Part shown: positions 35,553 to 43,178 of the stretch, piece by piece | How positions within the stretch are numbered: the stretch's first letter is position 1 | How the letters are laid out: the number at the start of each line of letters is the position of its first letter | Assembly (NCBI GenBank): GCA_050181835.1 | Contig: JBFXCU010000005.1 | Coordinates: forward strand, 59,231 to 123,230 | Direction of reading: 5' to 3' | From: CAILZL01 sp050181835 | Lineage (GTDB): Bacteria > Pseudomonadota > Gammaproteobacteria > Steroidobacterales > Steroidobacteraceae | Length of the DNA stretch: 64,000 nucleotides | The notes under the pieces: generated by a model | The model's database searches: none | What the model saw: only the letters and a program-made list of their open reading frames with translations | What the model was told of the DNA's origin: nothing | Position numbers and translations under genes: made by a program

Positions 35553-35585
35553 AGAGCGGAACCGCGCACGTCCAACTATCCTATG

Positions 35586-36326
35586 TCAGGCCATAGCCGC
35601 TTGTTCTCGCGGCCGACTCTTCCACAGCACCAGCACTCCAACGAATACGATGCCCGTCATGATAGTGCTGGCAACCAGCCCTATGTTCAGGGTCTGATTC
35701 CCTGCCAGCATGTCGGCAATCGCCGTGCCTGCGGTCCTGGCGACACAGATCGTCAGCCAAGAGTAATAGAGTTTCTGGATGCGGTCGCTGCGGCCGAACA
35801 GCAGGAGGACTGCCAGTATCGCGGTCAGTATGGCGGCCGCATAAACGCCACCCATGGCCTCCGGGTCACCGAAAGCACCGCGAACGGCGTCGCCCGCCGC
35901 AGTACCAAACACTCCGGCTGCCAGCATCGTAATCCAGTAATTGGCATCGGTCGCTGGAAGGCCGGGTTTGTCATTCTTCTTGTGTTGATAGATTACCATT
36001 GCAGCGATAAATACAGCGAGCGCGGTGGAAAACAGTATCCTGTTGACTCCCAGAAAGCGGCGCCCGCTAACGAAGTCAGCGATGTTGGTTGCGCCGGTGC
36101 GGATGAGGATGATGGCCAACCAGTACCAAGCTTCATGTTTGGTATTGTCACGACGCTCGAGGAAGTAGGCCACGGCAACGACCGCTGCCAGTATGGGTAG
36201 ACCGCCGAGAATGCCCAGTCCGCTTATATTGGCAAACCAGTCTCCGGTGTTGGTGCCAAAGACGCTCGCCATCGTGATGCCCGTCCAGTAACGCGCATCC
36301 ATCCTAGGCACGTGAATATATTGCAT
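35586..36326 (-). CDS. Two-repeat membrane protein, COG4705-like
   Basis: 246 residues from ATG 36326 (ten more codons exist upstream in frame). About eight hydrophobic segments. The protein is an internal duplication: DARYW at 10-14 matches DANYW at 127-131, VFGTNTGD at 22-29 matches VFGTAAGD at 139-146, and RTGATNIAD at 76-84 matches RTAGTAIAD at 197-205. Each half thus has a GTxxGD motif and an RTxxTxIAD motif inside membrane segments, suggesting a two-fold symmetrical transporter or channel. Members of this family are often called uncharacterised membrane-anchored proteins. The start lies only 12 bp from a 121-bp block repeated before the TonB receptor gene. Confidence 0.85.
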   Translation of the reverse strand: MQYIHVPRMDARYWTGITMASVFGTNTGDWFANISGLGILGGLPILAAVVAVAYFLERRDNTKHEAWYWLAIILIRTGATNIADFVSGRRFLGVNRILFSTALAVFIAAMVIYQHKKNDKPGLPATDANYWITMLAAGVFGTAAGDAVRGAFGDPEAMGGVYAAAILTAILAVLLLFGRSDRIQKLYYSWLTICVARTAGTAIADMLAGNQTLNIGLVASTIMTGIVFVGVLVLWKSRPREQAAMA

Positions 36327-36337
36327 GATTGCTGCTC

Positions 36338-36458
36338 CGCGATGTAGTCGGCTCATTATTGAATTTTTGCAAAACTGCCGGTGTGCAAAAATGTCAAATC
36401 TATTGTAATTAAATATAAGACTTCGAACGTAAGGTGATACTTGCGGTTTTTAACGCGG
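36338..36458. repeat. Upstream block A of a 121-bp duplicated control region
   Basis: By hand alignment this block matches 39681-39801 over 121 bases with no gap and about 100 identical positions. Conserved stretches include ATTATTGAAT, TGCAAAAC, CAAAAATGTCAA, TGTAATTAAAT, TAAGACTT and AGGTGATA. It lies directly upstream (12 bp) of the two-repeat membrane protein gene, in the same orientation relative to that gene as the other copy has to the TonB receptor gene. On the minus strand it contains TTGACA as part of the conserved stretch, a possible -35. Confidence 0.85.
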
Positions 36459-36638
36459 AAATTAAGACGCCATATTTATATTGGGCGGCTCACCCGCTCT
36501 TGACGAGGAGGACACCAGAACTAAGGCATCTCAAAAACGGCCTTGAGAATCTCGATACAGCCGACCGTCTCAATGATATGCGGAGCAAGACACATTCCAG
36601 TCGTGACTCGTGCATAACACTTTCGTTTGCCAACACAG

Positions 36639-37211
36639 TTATTGGGGTTCTTTCAAGCGCCTGCTGGGCAGCATCCGGAGTAGTACATTGTCACGCAATA
36701 CAAATTGGTGATAAAGCACGCCACCGAGATGCAACGCGATGAAGAAAGTCAATATATAGTAGGCAATCCAGCCATGGATATCGCCCACCAGCCCTAGGTT
36801 CTTGAAGCCAACCGGAGCGATAGCTGGTAGTGCAATCAGGCCAAGGAAGTGAACTGGCCAGCCACGACCACAGGTGTTGACCCATCCAAGAATCGGCACG
36901 AGGATCATCAGGCCATAGAGGGCCCAGTGCGTCAGCATTGCAGTTCGATGAGTCCAGATGGAAGTTTCCACACTCGCGAGCGAGACTGGTCTGGCAATTC
37001 GCCAGATAAGGCGCACCATCACAATTATCAAGATTGTCGCGCCCAGCGAAAGGTGGAGCTCCACTAAGCCCACCGGTTTAGTGTCCCGATGAACTTCCGG
37101 CATCACAATCGCTACAGCATATTGGGCGAGTAAGAGTATGAACACGAGCCAATGTAGAGTTTTTGCAGTTGCGCAATACTCCGACTTCATTTTTATCTTA
37201 GGAAAATTCAT
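36639..37211 (-). CDS. Cytochrome b561 family protein
   Basis: 190 residues with four membrane helices (about 18-37, 52-72, 90-110, 146-168). The heme-binding histidines expected for the family are visible: KTLHWLVF (about 20), ELHLSLGA (about 53), THWALYG (about 95) and ALHLGGVLYHQFV (about 160 and 166). These proteins carry electrons in the inner membrane, for example from quinol to periplasmic partners or superoxide. ATG 37211 has GAGG upstream on the minus strand. It stands between the repeat membrane protein and the TonB receptor, all on the same strand but with its own 215-bp upstream gap. Confidence 0.9.
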   Translation of the reverse strand: MNFPKIKMKSEYCATAKTLHWLVFILLLAQYAVAIVMPEVHRDTKPVGLVELHLSLGATILIIVMVRLIWRIARPVSLASVETSIWTHRTAMLTHWALYGLMILVPILGWVNTCGRGWPVHFLGLIALPAIAPVGFKNLGLVGDIHGWIAYYILTFFIALHLGGVLYHQFVLRDNVLLRMLPSRRLKEPQ

Positions 37212-37336
37212 GATCGCCTCAAAAATTGGCTGTGATCAGCTGTCTGCGCCAAACTGGCGTTATAAGGTTATGAAGCCGCCGCTAAACACCATAGCTGGTT
37301 AGCCTTCATATGATGCGACATTGAGAATTGCAAAGC

Positions 37337-37372
37337 TTGCCGCAACCCGTCTGTCTGACCGGGCTGCGGCAA
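37337..37372 (-). terminator. Probable terminator after the TonB-dependent receptor gene
   Basis: Inverted repeat TTGCCGCA-A-CCCG / CGGG-C-TGCGGCAA with one mismatch and a 10-base loop. Read on the minus strand it is followed by GCTTTG, a weak T tract. It lies 55 bp past the receptor stop and before the cytochrome b561 gene. Confidence 0.6.
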
Positions 37373-37426
37373 TGGTGCTTCTCTCATGGCTTTCTGCAGA
37401 AACACACCAATCGACGAAAAGCCTGC

Positions 37427-39649
37427 TCAGAATGTACGACTGAGCGTAATACCAAAGGTGCGGGCTGGTGTATAGTTAACCGTATAAAGACTGTTGTTCG
37501 GATCAAAAAATTCAGCAGGGGTCGCATAAAATATCTTGAAATCGCCTTCAGAGATAATTGACCTTGTATCTGTAAAGTTTTTCGCCCAAAGAGCAACTCT
37601 GGTATGTTTATCGGCTGACTCCCAAGACAAGTGAGCATTGGTCAGTCCTTTATATTTACTCTGCTCCACCAGATTCCGGCTTACAGAATTTGCGTCGTTA
37701 AATTCAATGGCGCTTCTGTAAGTAACGTCAGCTCCAAACTCAACTACACCACGATCTGATCCCAGAGGCCGCGATAGACTTGCAGACAAATGCAACTGGT
37801 TCTTTGCCACGTAAGGAATTTGGTTCCCGGAATACACTGTAAGCTCACCTTTATCGTTGGCAGATACGAAATTATCGTATTTGGCGTCTGTATAGTTGTA
37901 GCTTGCTCCCAGCGTGACGCCGTCTGTCGGCAGAAAAGTACCCTCAAGTTCCACCCCTTGTATGAGTGACGAACCCGCGTTGGACGTCACAGAGGATAAT
38001 GCCCCGGGGCTATAAGAGATGACCTGAAGAGACTTGTAATTCGCCCTGTAGGCGGCCAGATCGAATTCCAAGCGACGATTCAATAAGGTGCTTTTTGCAC
38101 CAATCTCGTAGCTGGTCACCTTTTCTGGACTAAAGGGCGTCTGCAAGGCCGCAACTGTGTCGCCCGTAATGTCATATCCACCGCTCTTGAATCCCGTCGC
38201 CACGGTCGCATAAGTCAAAAAGTCTTTTGAAATTTGGTACGATAGATTCGCCTGAGGCGTAAAGGAACTCCAGTTATGCGCGTAGGTCGCATCCAGATAG
38301 TCTTGGAAACCAGCCGTATCAAACTTCAAAGAGTGGCCGGATTTGCGCTCAATCGACTCTCTGGCTCCAACCGTTAACTTCAACTGGTCCAATAATGCGT
38401 ATGTCGCGGAGGCATAGGCCGCCATGCTGCTTGTAGTCACTTGTTGATTCTGGACCAACGTATTTGGCACGTGAAAGAATGGAACCCCGCTTATAAACGT
38501 GCCAGGCACAATGGCATGCACATGTGTTGGATGATCGTTTTCGCGATCAGAGTTCAAGTAGAACAGGCCAGCAATCCATGTCAGACGCTGATCTGCCAGT
38601 GAAGCAAGACGAAATTCCTGCGACAACTGCCTGTCGTGCTCACTTTGGTTGGCCACAATCTGACCGATTGGGTCGCCCATTGAAGAATAGTCAATCGACG
38701 AGTCCACTGCGCGAAATCCTGATATTGAAGTTAACGTCGCAAAGGGCATTTCCCAGTCCACCTTGGCCGACAGCCCGCCAGTAGTTTGAATCGCGACAGG
38801 ATCAATGCTCTGGTTAGTGACATCCGGCCCGTAGTGCAGGATTGGCCAAAGGCTCGGCTGGAAATTTCCCACTAGGCGAGTGGTGCGTGAGCTTGACGTA
38901 TCTCGCGTGTAGTCAGCACTAAATACCGCCTTTACAGCCTGGGTCGGCGTCCAGAGCAGCTGCCCACGGAGAGAGCCATCGTTGATTGAATTATCATAAT
39001 GACCAGTGGCAAAATTCCTGACATTACCGTCTTGTCTTTCGAGATTGCCCGTAAGCTTTCCAGCAAGGCTGTCCGTCAACGGACCTGTAATCATCGCTCT
39101 TGTTTGAAAAAGGGCGTGATCACCGTAGGTGAGTTCTACTTTCCCTTTGGCTTCCCTGCTTGGTAGAGTTGTCTGGATAAGAACCGCTCCGCCGGTCACA
39201 TTTCGTCCGAACAACGTGCCCTGAGGTCCTCGAAGAACTTCAATGTCCTGCAAATCAAAAAGATTAGGATTGTTGTCGGCAATACCTGTTGCTGGCACGC
39301 CATCAATGAACACGGAAACCCCAAGATCGCTGCCCGGGGCATCAGCGCCAATGCCGGTGCCACGAATTGAAAGGTATGATTCAGCGTGCGTAAACGATGT
39401 GAAGGTCAACCCAGGAACACGTAATTGCACATCACCAATATTGGTAATCCTCAGTTCCTCAATCTCATCAGTGGTAAGCGCAGACACGGCAATAGGCGTT
39501 TCCTTAAGGAGCGTATCGCGATGCATTGCCGTGACGACGATTTCTTCGAGGGTGGGAGTGTCAGCTGCACCCGCGCTCTCTATTTGAAAGACCGAGCCGC
39601 AGGCCATAAACAGAGCAGATAGGCGCACTAATGAACGTTGATTAGGCAT
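37427..39649 (-). CDS. TonB-dependent outer-membrane receptor
   Basis: 740 residues from ATG 39649, which has GGGGAGA before it on the minus strand. Signal peptide up to about residue 30, TonB box region LEEIVVTAMHRD, plug domain (about 45-165, with LSIRGTGI, VFIDGVPA and DIEVLRGPQGTLFGRNVTGGAV) and a 22-strand barrel ending TFGITLSRTF with the terminal phenylalanine needed for insertion. Plug and barrel features are of the FecA/CirA-like superfamily; the substrate cannot be told. Energy would come from a TonB-ExbBD system such as that at 3.9-6.3 kb. Its upstream 121-bp block is shared with the two-repeat membrane protein gene. Confidence 0.93.
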   Translation of the reverse strand: MPNQRSLVRLSALFMACGSVFQIESAGAADTPTLEEIVVTAMHRDTLLKETPIAVSALTTDEIEELRITNIGDVQLRVPGLTFTSFTHAESYLSIRGTGIGADAPGSDLGVSVFIDGVPATGIADNNPNLFDLQDIEVLRGPQGTLFGRNVTGGAVLIQTTLPSREAKGKVELTYGDHALFQTRAMITGPLTDSLAGKLTGNLERQDGNVRNFATGHYDNSINDGSLRGQLLWTPTQAVKAVFSADYTRDTSSSRTTRLVGNFQPSLWPILHYGPDVTNQSIDPVAIQTTGGLSAKVDWEMPFATLTSISGFRAVDSSIDYSSMGDPIGQIVANQSEHDRQLSQEFRLASLADQRLTWIAGLFYLNSDRENDHPTHVHAIVPGTFISGVPFFHVPNTLVQNQQVTTSSMAAYASATYALLDQLKLTVGARESIERKSGHSLKFDTAGFQDYLDATYAHNWSSFTPQANLSYQISKDFLTYATVATGFKSGGYDITGDTVAALQTPFSPEKVTSYEIGAKSTLLNRRLEFDLAAYRANYKSLQVISYSPGALSSVTSNAGSSLIQGVELEGTFLPTDGVTLGASYNYTDAKYDNFVSANDKGELTVYSGNQIPYVAKNQLHLSASLSRPLGSDRGVVEFGADVTYRSAIEFNDANSVSRNLVEQSKYKGLTNAHLSWESADKHTRVALWAKNFTDTRSIISEGDFKIFYATPAEFFDPNNSLYTVNYTPARTFGITLSRTF

Positions 39650-39680
39650 ATTTATTTCTCCCCAAGATACTTTTTTGTAA

Positions 39681-39801
39681 CGCGATGTGGTCGGTTTATT
39701 ATTGAATGCCTGCAAAACCACCGGTGCACAAAAATGTCAAGCTTACTGTAATTAAATGTAAGACTTAGAACATGAGGTGATACCTGCGGTTGTTAGCGCG
39801 G
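39681..39801. repeat. Upstream block B of a 121-bp duplicated control region
   Basis: Second copy of the block at 36338-36458 (about 83 percent identical, ungapped). It starts 31 bp upstream of the TonB receptor ATG. The similarity ends sharply on both sides. The remaining 166 bp of the gap (39802-39967) up to the lpdA stop hold nothing recognisable except a short inverted repeat TTCACC/GGTGAA at 39938-39961 without a T tract. Confidence 0.85.
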
Positions 39802-39967
39802 GCAGTAATGACATCGGCCAGCCAACCACGATGCGTGAATACCGACCCATAACACGAAAGCAGAGTCCGCTGCTAAATCCCCCCATCTACACAACTCGGA
39901 TTCCATGTAATCAAATGGGTTTTCACAACCAACTCCCTTTATTCACCTCAAGACTGGTGAAAACCTG

Positions 39968-41725
39968 TCAATGCTTCTTCTTCGGAATATACAAATCCGT
40001 GAGCGTGCCTTCGAAGGCTTCAGCCGAGAACGCAATGGTTTCGGACAGGGTGGGATGCGCGTGAATGGTTGAGCCGATATCCGCAGCATCGCAACCCATT
40101 TCAATGGCGAGTGCAATTTCTGCAATCAGTTCACCGGCATTGGTGCCGACTACGCCGCCACCGACGACGCGATGAGTTTCTGTATCGAACAGCAGTTTGG
40201 TCATGCCTTCATCACGACCCAGCGCCAGTGAACGACCACTGGCGGCCCAGGGAAAGCTGGCTTTTTCGTATGCAGTGCCTTTCGCCTTGGCTTCGGTTTC
40301 AGTCAGGCCTACCCAGGCGATTTCCGGATCGGTATAGGCCACGGCGGGAATCACACGGGCATCGAAGAAGCGCTTTTCACCAAAGGCCACTTCGGCAGCG
40401 AGTTTGCCTTCATGCGTGGCTTTGTGGGCCAGCATGGGCTGACCGACGATATCGCCGATGGCAAAAATGTGTGGCACGTTGGTGCGCTGCTGGTTATCGA
40501 CGGTGATGAAGCCACGCTCAGTAACGATGACGCCAGCGGCTTCGGCATTGAGCTTCTTGCCATTGGGCGTGCGACCCACGGCCAGCAATACCTTGTCGTA
40601 TACCTGCGGCTCGATGGCCTGCTCTCCTTCGAAGGTTACGCGAATGCCTTCCTTGAGGGCTTCGACTTTAGTGACCTTGGTCTTCACCATGATTTTTTCG
40701 TAGCGTTTGCTGATGCGTTTTTCCAGCGGCTTGACCAGATCGCGGTCACAGCCCTGCACCAGACCGTCCATCATTTCCACTACGCTGACTTTCACGCCCA
40801 GTGCTTCATATACCGTGGCCATTTCCAGACCAATGATGCCGCCGCCAACCACCAGCATGCGCTTGGGCATATTGAGTTCGAGTGCGCCGGTGGAATCAAT
40901 GATGCGCGGATCATCAGGATAACCGGGCAGCTTAACCGGCTCGGAACCGGCGGCAATAATGCAGTGCTTGAAACTGACTTTGCGCTTTGCATCACCGTTG
41001 GTCACTTCAAGTTCATGCGGCGATACGAACTGACCCAGCCCATGAATCACTTCCACCTTGCGTTGCTTGGCCAAGCCAGTCAGACCACTGGTCAGTTTGC
41101 CGATGACCTTGTCTTTCCATGCACGCAGCATGTCGATATCAATCTTCGGTTTGCCGAAGCTGATGCCGTGTTCGGCCATTTCATTCGCTTCATCAATTAC
41201 TTTGGCCGCGTGCAGTAACGCCTTTGACGGAATACAGCCTACGTTCAAGCACACGCCACCCAGGGTGGGCCAGCGTTCGATTAGCGCAACCTTCATGCCG
41301 AGATCGGCAGCACGAAAAGCAGCGGTATAACCACCGGGACCCGCGCCCAGTACCACCAGTTCAAAATCATAATTACCTGAAACAGCCGCAGCACTGACGG
41401 GTGCAGCAATGGGAGCAGCAACCAGTACCGATGCTTGTGCAGGCTTTGTATCTGTCTTTGCCACAATTTTTTCAGCAGCAGGCGCAGCGGCAGCGCCTGC
41501 AATGCTCAGGATCAGTGCGCCCTTGGAAATGCGATCGCCTTTCTTCACCGCCACTGACTGCACTACACCGGCAGTCGTGCTGGGTACATCCATGGTGGCC
41601 TTTTCTGTTTCGATAGTAATGAGCGGCGTATCGATTTCAATTCGATCACCGACTTTTATCAACACTTCGATAACTTCAACGTCTTTGAAGTCACCAATAT
41701 CAGGAACCAGAATTTGCTGAGTCAT
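39968..41725 (-). CDS. lpdA: Dihydrolipoyl dehydrogenase (E3) with N-terminal lipoyl domain
   Basis: 585 residues. Residues 1-80 are a lipoyl domain with the modified lysine in TIETEKATMDVPS, followed by an Ala/Pro-rich linker to about 115. The E3 enzyme follows: FAD fold VVLGAGPGGYTAAFRAADLG, redox disulfide GGVCLNVGCIPSKALL, NAD fold VVGGGIIGLEMATVYEALG, and the C-terminal HAHPTLSE with catalytic His. It reoxidises the dihydrolipoyl arm of E2. The lipoyl domain is nearly the same as that of the adjacent aceF, so it probably arose by copying within the operon. Fusions of this type are known in Neisseria and several beta- and gammaproteobacteria. Confidence 0.97.
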   Translation of the reverse strand: MTQQILVPDIGDFKDVEVIEVLIKVGDRIEIDTPLITIETEKATMDVPSTTAGVVQSVAVKKGDRISKGALILSIAGAAAAPAAEKIVAKTDTKPAQASVLVAAPIAAPVSAAAVSGNYDFELVVLGAGPGGYTAAFRAADLGMKVALIERWPTLGGVCLNVGCIPSKALLHAAKVIDEANEMAEHGISFGKPKIDIDMLRAWKDKVIGKLTSGLTGLAKQRKVEVIHGLGQFVSPHELEVTNGDAKRKVSFKHCIIAAGSEPVKLPGYPDDPRIIDSTGALELNMPKRMLVVGGGIIGLEMATVYEALGVKVSVVEMMDGLVQGCDRDLVKPLEKRISKRYEKIMVKTKVTKVEALKEGIRVTFEGEQAIEPQVYDKVLLAVGRTPNGKKLNAEAAGVIVTERGFITVDNQQRTNVPHIFAIGDIVGQPMLAHKATHEGKLAAEVAFGEKRFFDARVIPAVAYTDPEIAWVGLTETEAKAKGTAYEKASFPWAASGRSLALGRDEGMTKLLFDTETHRVVGGGVVGTNAGELIAEIALAIEMGCDAADIGSTIHAHPTLSETIAFSAEAFEGTLTDLYIPKKKH

Positions 41726-41792
41726 GGATGCAACTCTTTATGAATGCGTGTAACTGTGGGATAGGTTCGCGGACAACCTACCCACTGAAAAC

Positions 41793-43085
41793 TTAACCGA
41801 CTAGCAACGCCGTTGCGTTGGCTAACTGTTTGGCGAGATGGGTGGTGAAGCGTGCGCCCAGTGCGCCATCCACCACGCGATGATCGTAAGCCAGCGTAAA
41901 CGGCAATATCAGCCGTGCATCAAAGTTGCCGGTCTTGGTGTTGTACACCGGCTTCATTGCAGACTTGGCAACGCCGAGAATTGCCACTTCTGGCGCATTG
42001 ATAATTGGTGTAAACGAGGTGCCGCCAATGCCACCCAAGCTGGAAATAGTAAAGCAACCGCCCTGCATGTCAGCACCACTCAACTTGCCATCACGAGCTT
42101 TTGCAGATAGCGCAGCAAGATCGCTGGCGATGGCAAATAGGTTCTTCTGATCCGCATTACGGATAACCGGCACAACCAGCCCATTAGGCGTATCTGCTGC
42201 GAAACCGATGTTGAGATATTTTTTGAATACCAGATTCTGGCCAGCAGCATCTAGTGAAGAATTGAAGGCCGGAAACTCGCGCAAGGTATTCACCACTGCA
42301 CGAATGATGAAGGCCAGCGGTGTTAACTTGACACCACGCACTTCGGCTTCATCCTTGAGCTGTTTACGCATTACTTCCAGATCGGTGATGTCGGCTTCAT
42401 CCAACTGCCACACATGCGGCACATTAACCCAGCTAGCATGCAGTCGCGGCCCAGAAATTTTTTGCACGCGGCTCAGTGGTTTGATTTCAACCGCGCCGAA
42501 CTTGGCAAAATCCACCTCAGGAATTTTCGGCAGTGCTGCGCCACCGCCACCACCTGCCAAGGCGCGTTTCACCCAGTTTTTTACATCTTCAGGAGCAATA
42601 CGGCCCTTGACGCCGGTACCTGTTACTCGTGACAAATCCACGCCCAACTCACGAGCAAAACGTCGTACCGACGGACTGGCGTGAGCTTTTGCAAAGCCCG
42701 CTTCATTGATGGGCGGTAAGGTTGCACTACCCTGAGTCGGGACAGGCGCGTTCACCACCGGTGCAGCCACTACTGATGATGATGCCGCAACCGGTTTGGG
42801 TGTCTCTGTCTGAGTGGTAGCAGCAGGCGTGGGTGCTGCCGCTACAGGAGCCGTTGCATCAATACTGAGAATGACAGCGCCCTTGGAAACCCGGTCGCCT
42901 TTCTTGATGGCCAGTGACTTCACCATACCAGCTGCCGTACTCGGCACATCCATGGTGGCCTTTTCGGTTTCGATGGTAATCAAAGCAGTGTCAATGTCGA
43001 TTTGATCACCGACCTTAACCAATACTTCAATGACCTCAACGTCTTTGAAGTCACCAATATCAGGAACGTGTATTTCTTGTGCCAT
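41793..43085 (-). CDS. aceF: Pyruvate dehydrogenase E2, dihydrolipoyllysine acetyltransferase
   Basis: 430 residues: a single N-terminal lipoyl domain (1-78, lysine in TIETEKATMDVPS), Ala/Pro/Thr-rich linker (about 80-125), peripheral subunit-binding domain (about 135-170, HASPSVRRFARELGVDLSRVTGTG), and the catalytic acetyltransferase core with the active-site motif LAYDHRVVDGALG near the C-terminus. E. coli AceF has three lipoyl domains; one is common elsewhere. It follows aceE by 93 bp and precedes lpdA by 67 bp. Its lipoate comes from LipA/LipB at the window start. Confidence 0.97.
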   Translation of the reverse strand: MAQEIHVPDIGDFKDVEVIEVLVKVGDQIDIDTALITIETEKATMDVPSTAAGMVKSLAIKKGDRVSKGAVILSIDATAPVAAAPTPAATTQTETPKPVAASSSVVAAPVVNAPVPTQGSATLPPINEAGFAKAHASPSVRRFARELGVDLSRVTGTGVKGRIAPEDVKNWVKRALAGGGGGAALPKIPEVDFAKFGAVEIKPLSRVQKISGPRLHASWVNVPHVWQLDEADITDLEVMRKQLKDEAEVRGVKLTPLAFIIRAVVNTLREFPAFNSSLDAAGQNLVFKKYLNIGFAADTPNGLVVPVIRNADQKNLFAIASDLAALSAKARDGKLSGADMQGGCFTISSLGGIGGTSFTPIINAPEVAILGVAKSAMKPVYNTKTGNFDARLILPFTLAYDHRVVDGALGARFTTHLAKQLANATALLVG

Positions 43086-43178
43086 AGCGGTTCAACTGTG
43101 AGTCTGCATTGAATCTAACATGCGAGGGCCACTAAGCCTGTTTTACAGTACATAGTGACCGCTAACAGGCCAACGCCT

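Noticed and set aside
36434..36742. Open frame of 102 residues on the plus strand
   Set aside because: It begins inside the duplicated 121-bp block and ends inside cytochrome b561 on the other strand; no protein-like features.
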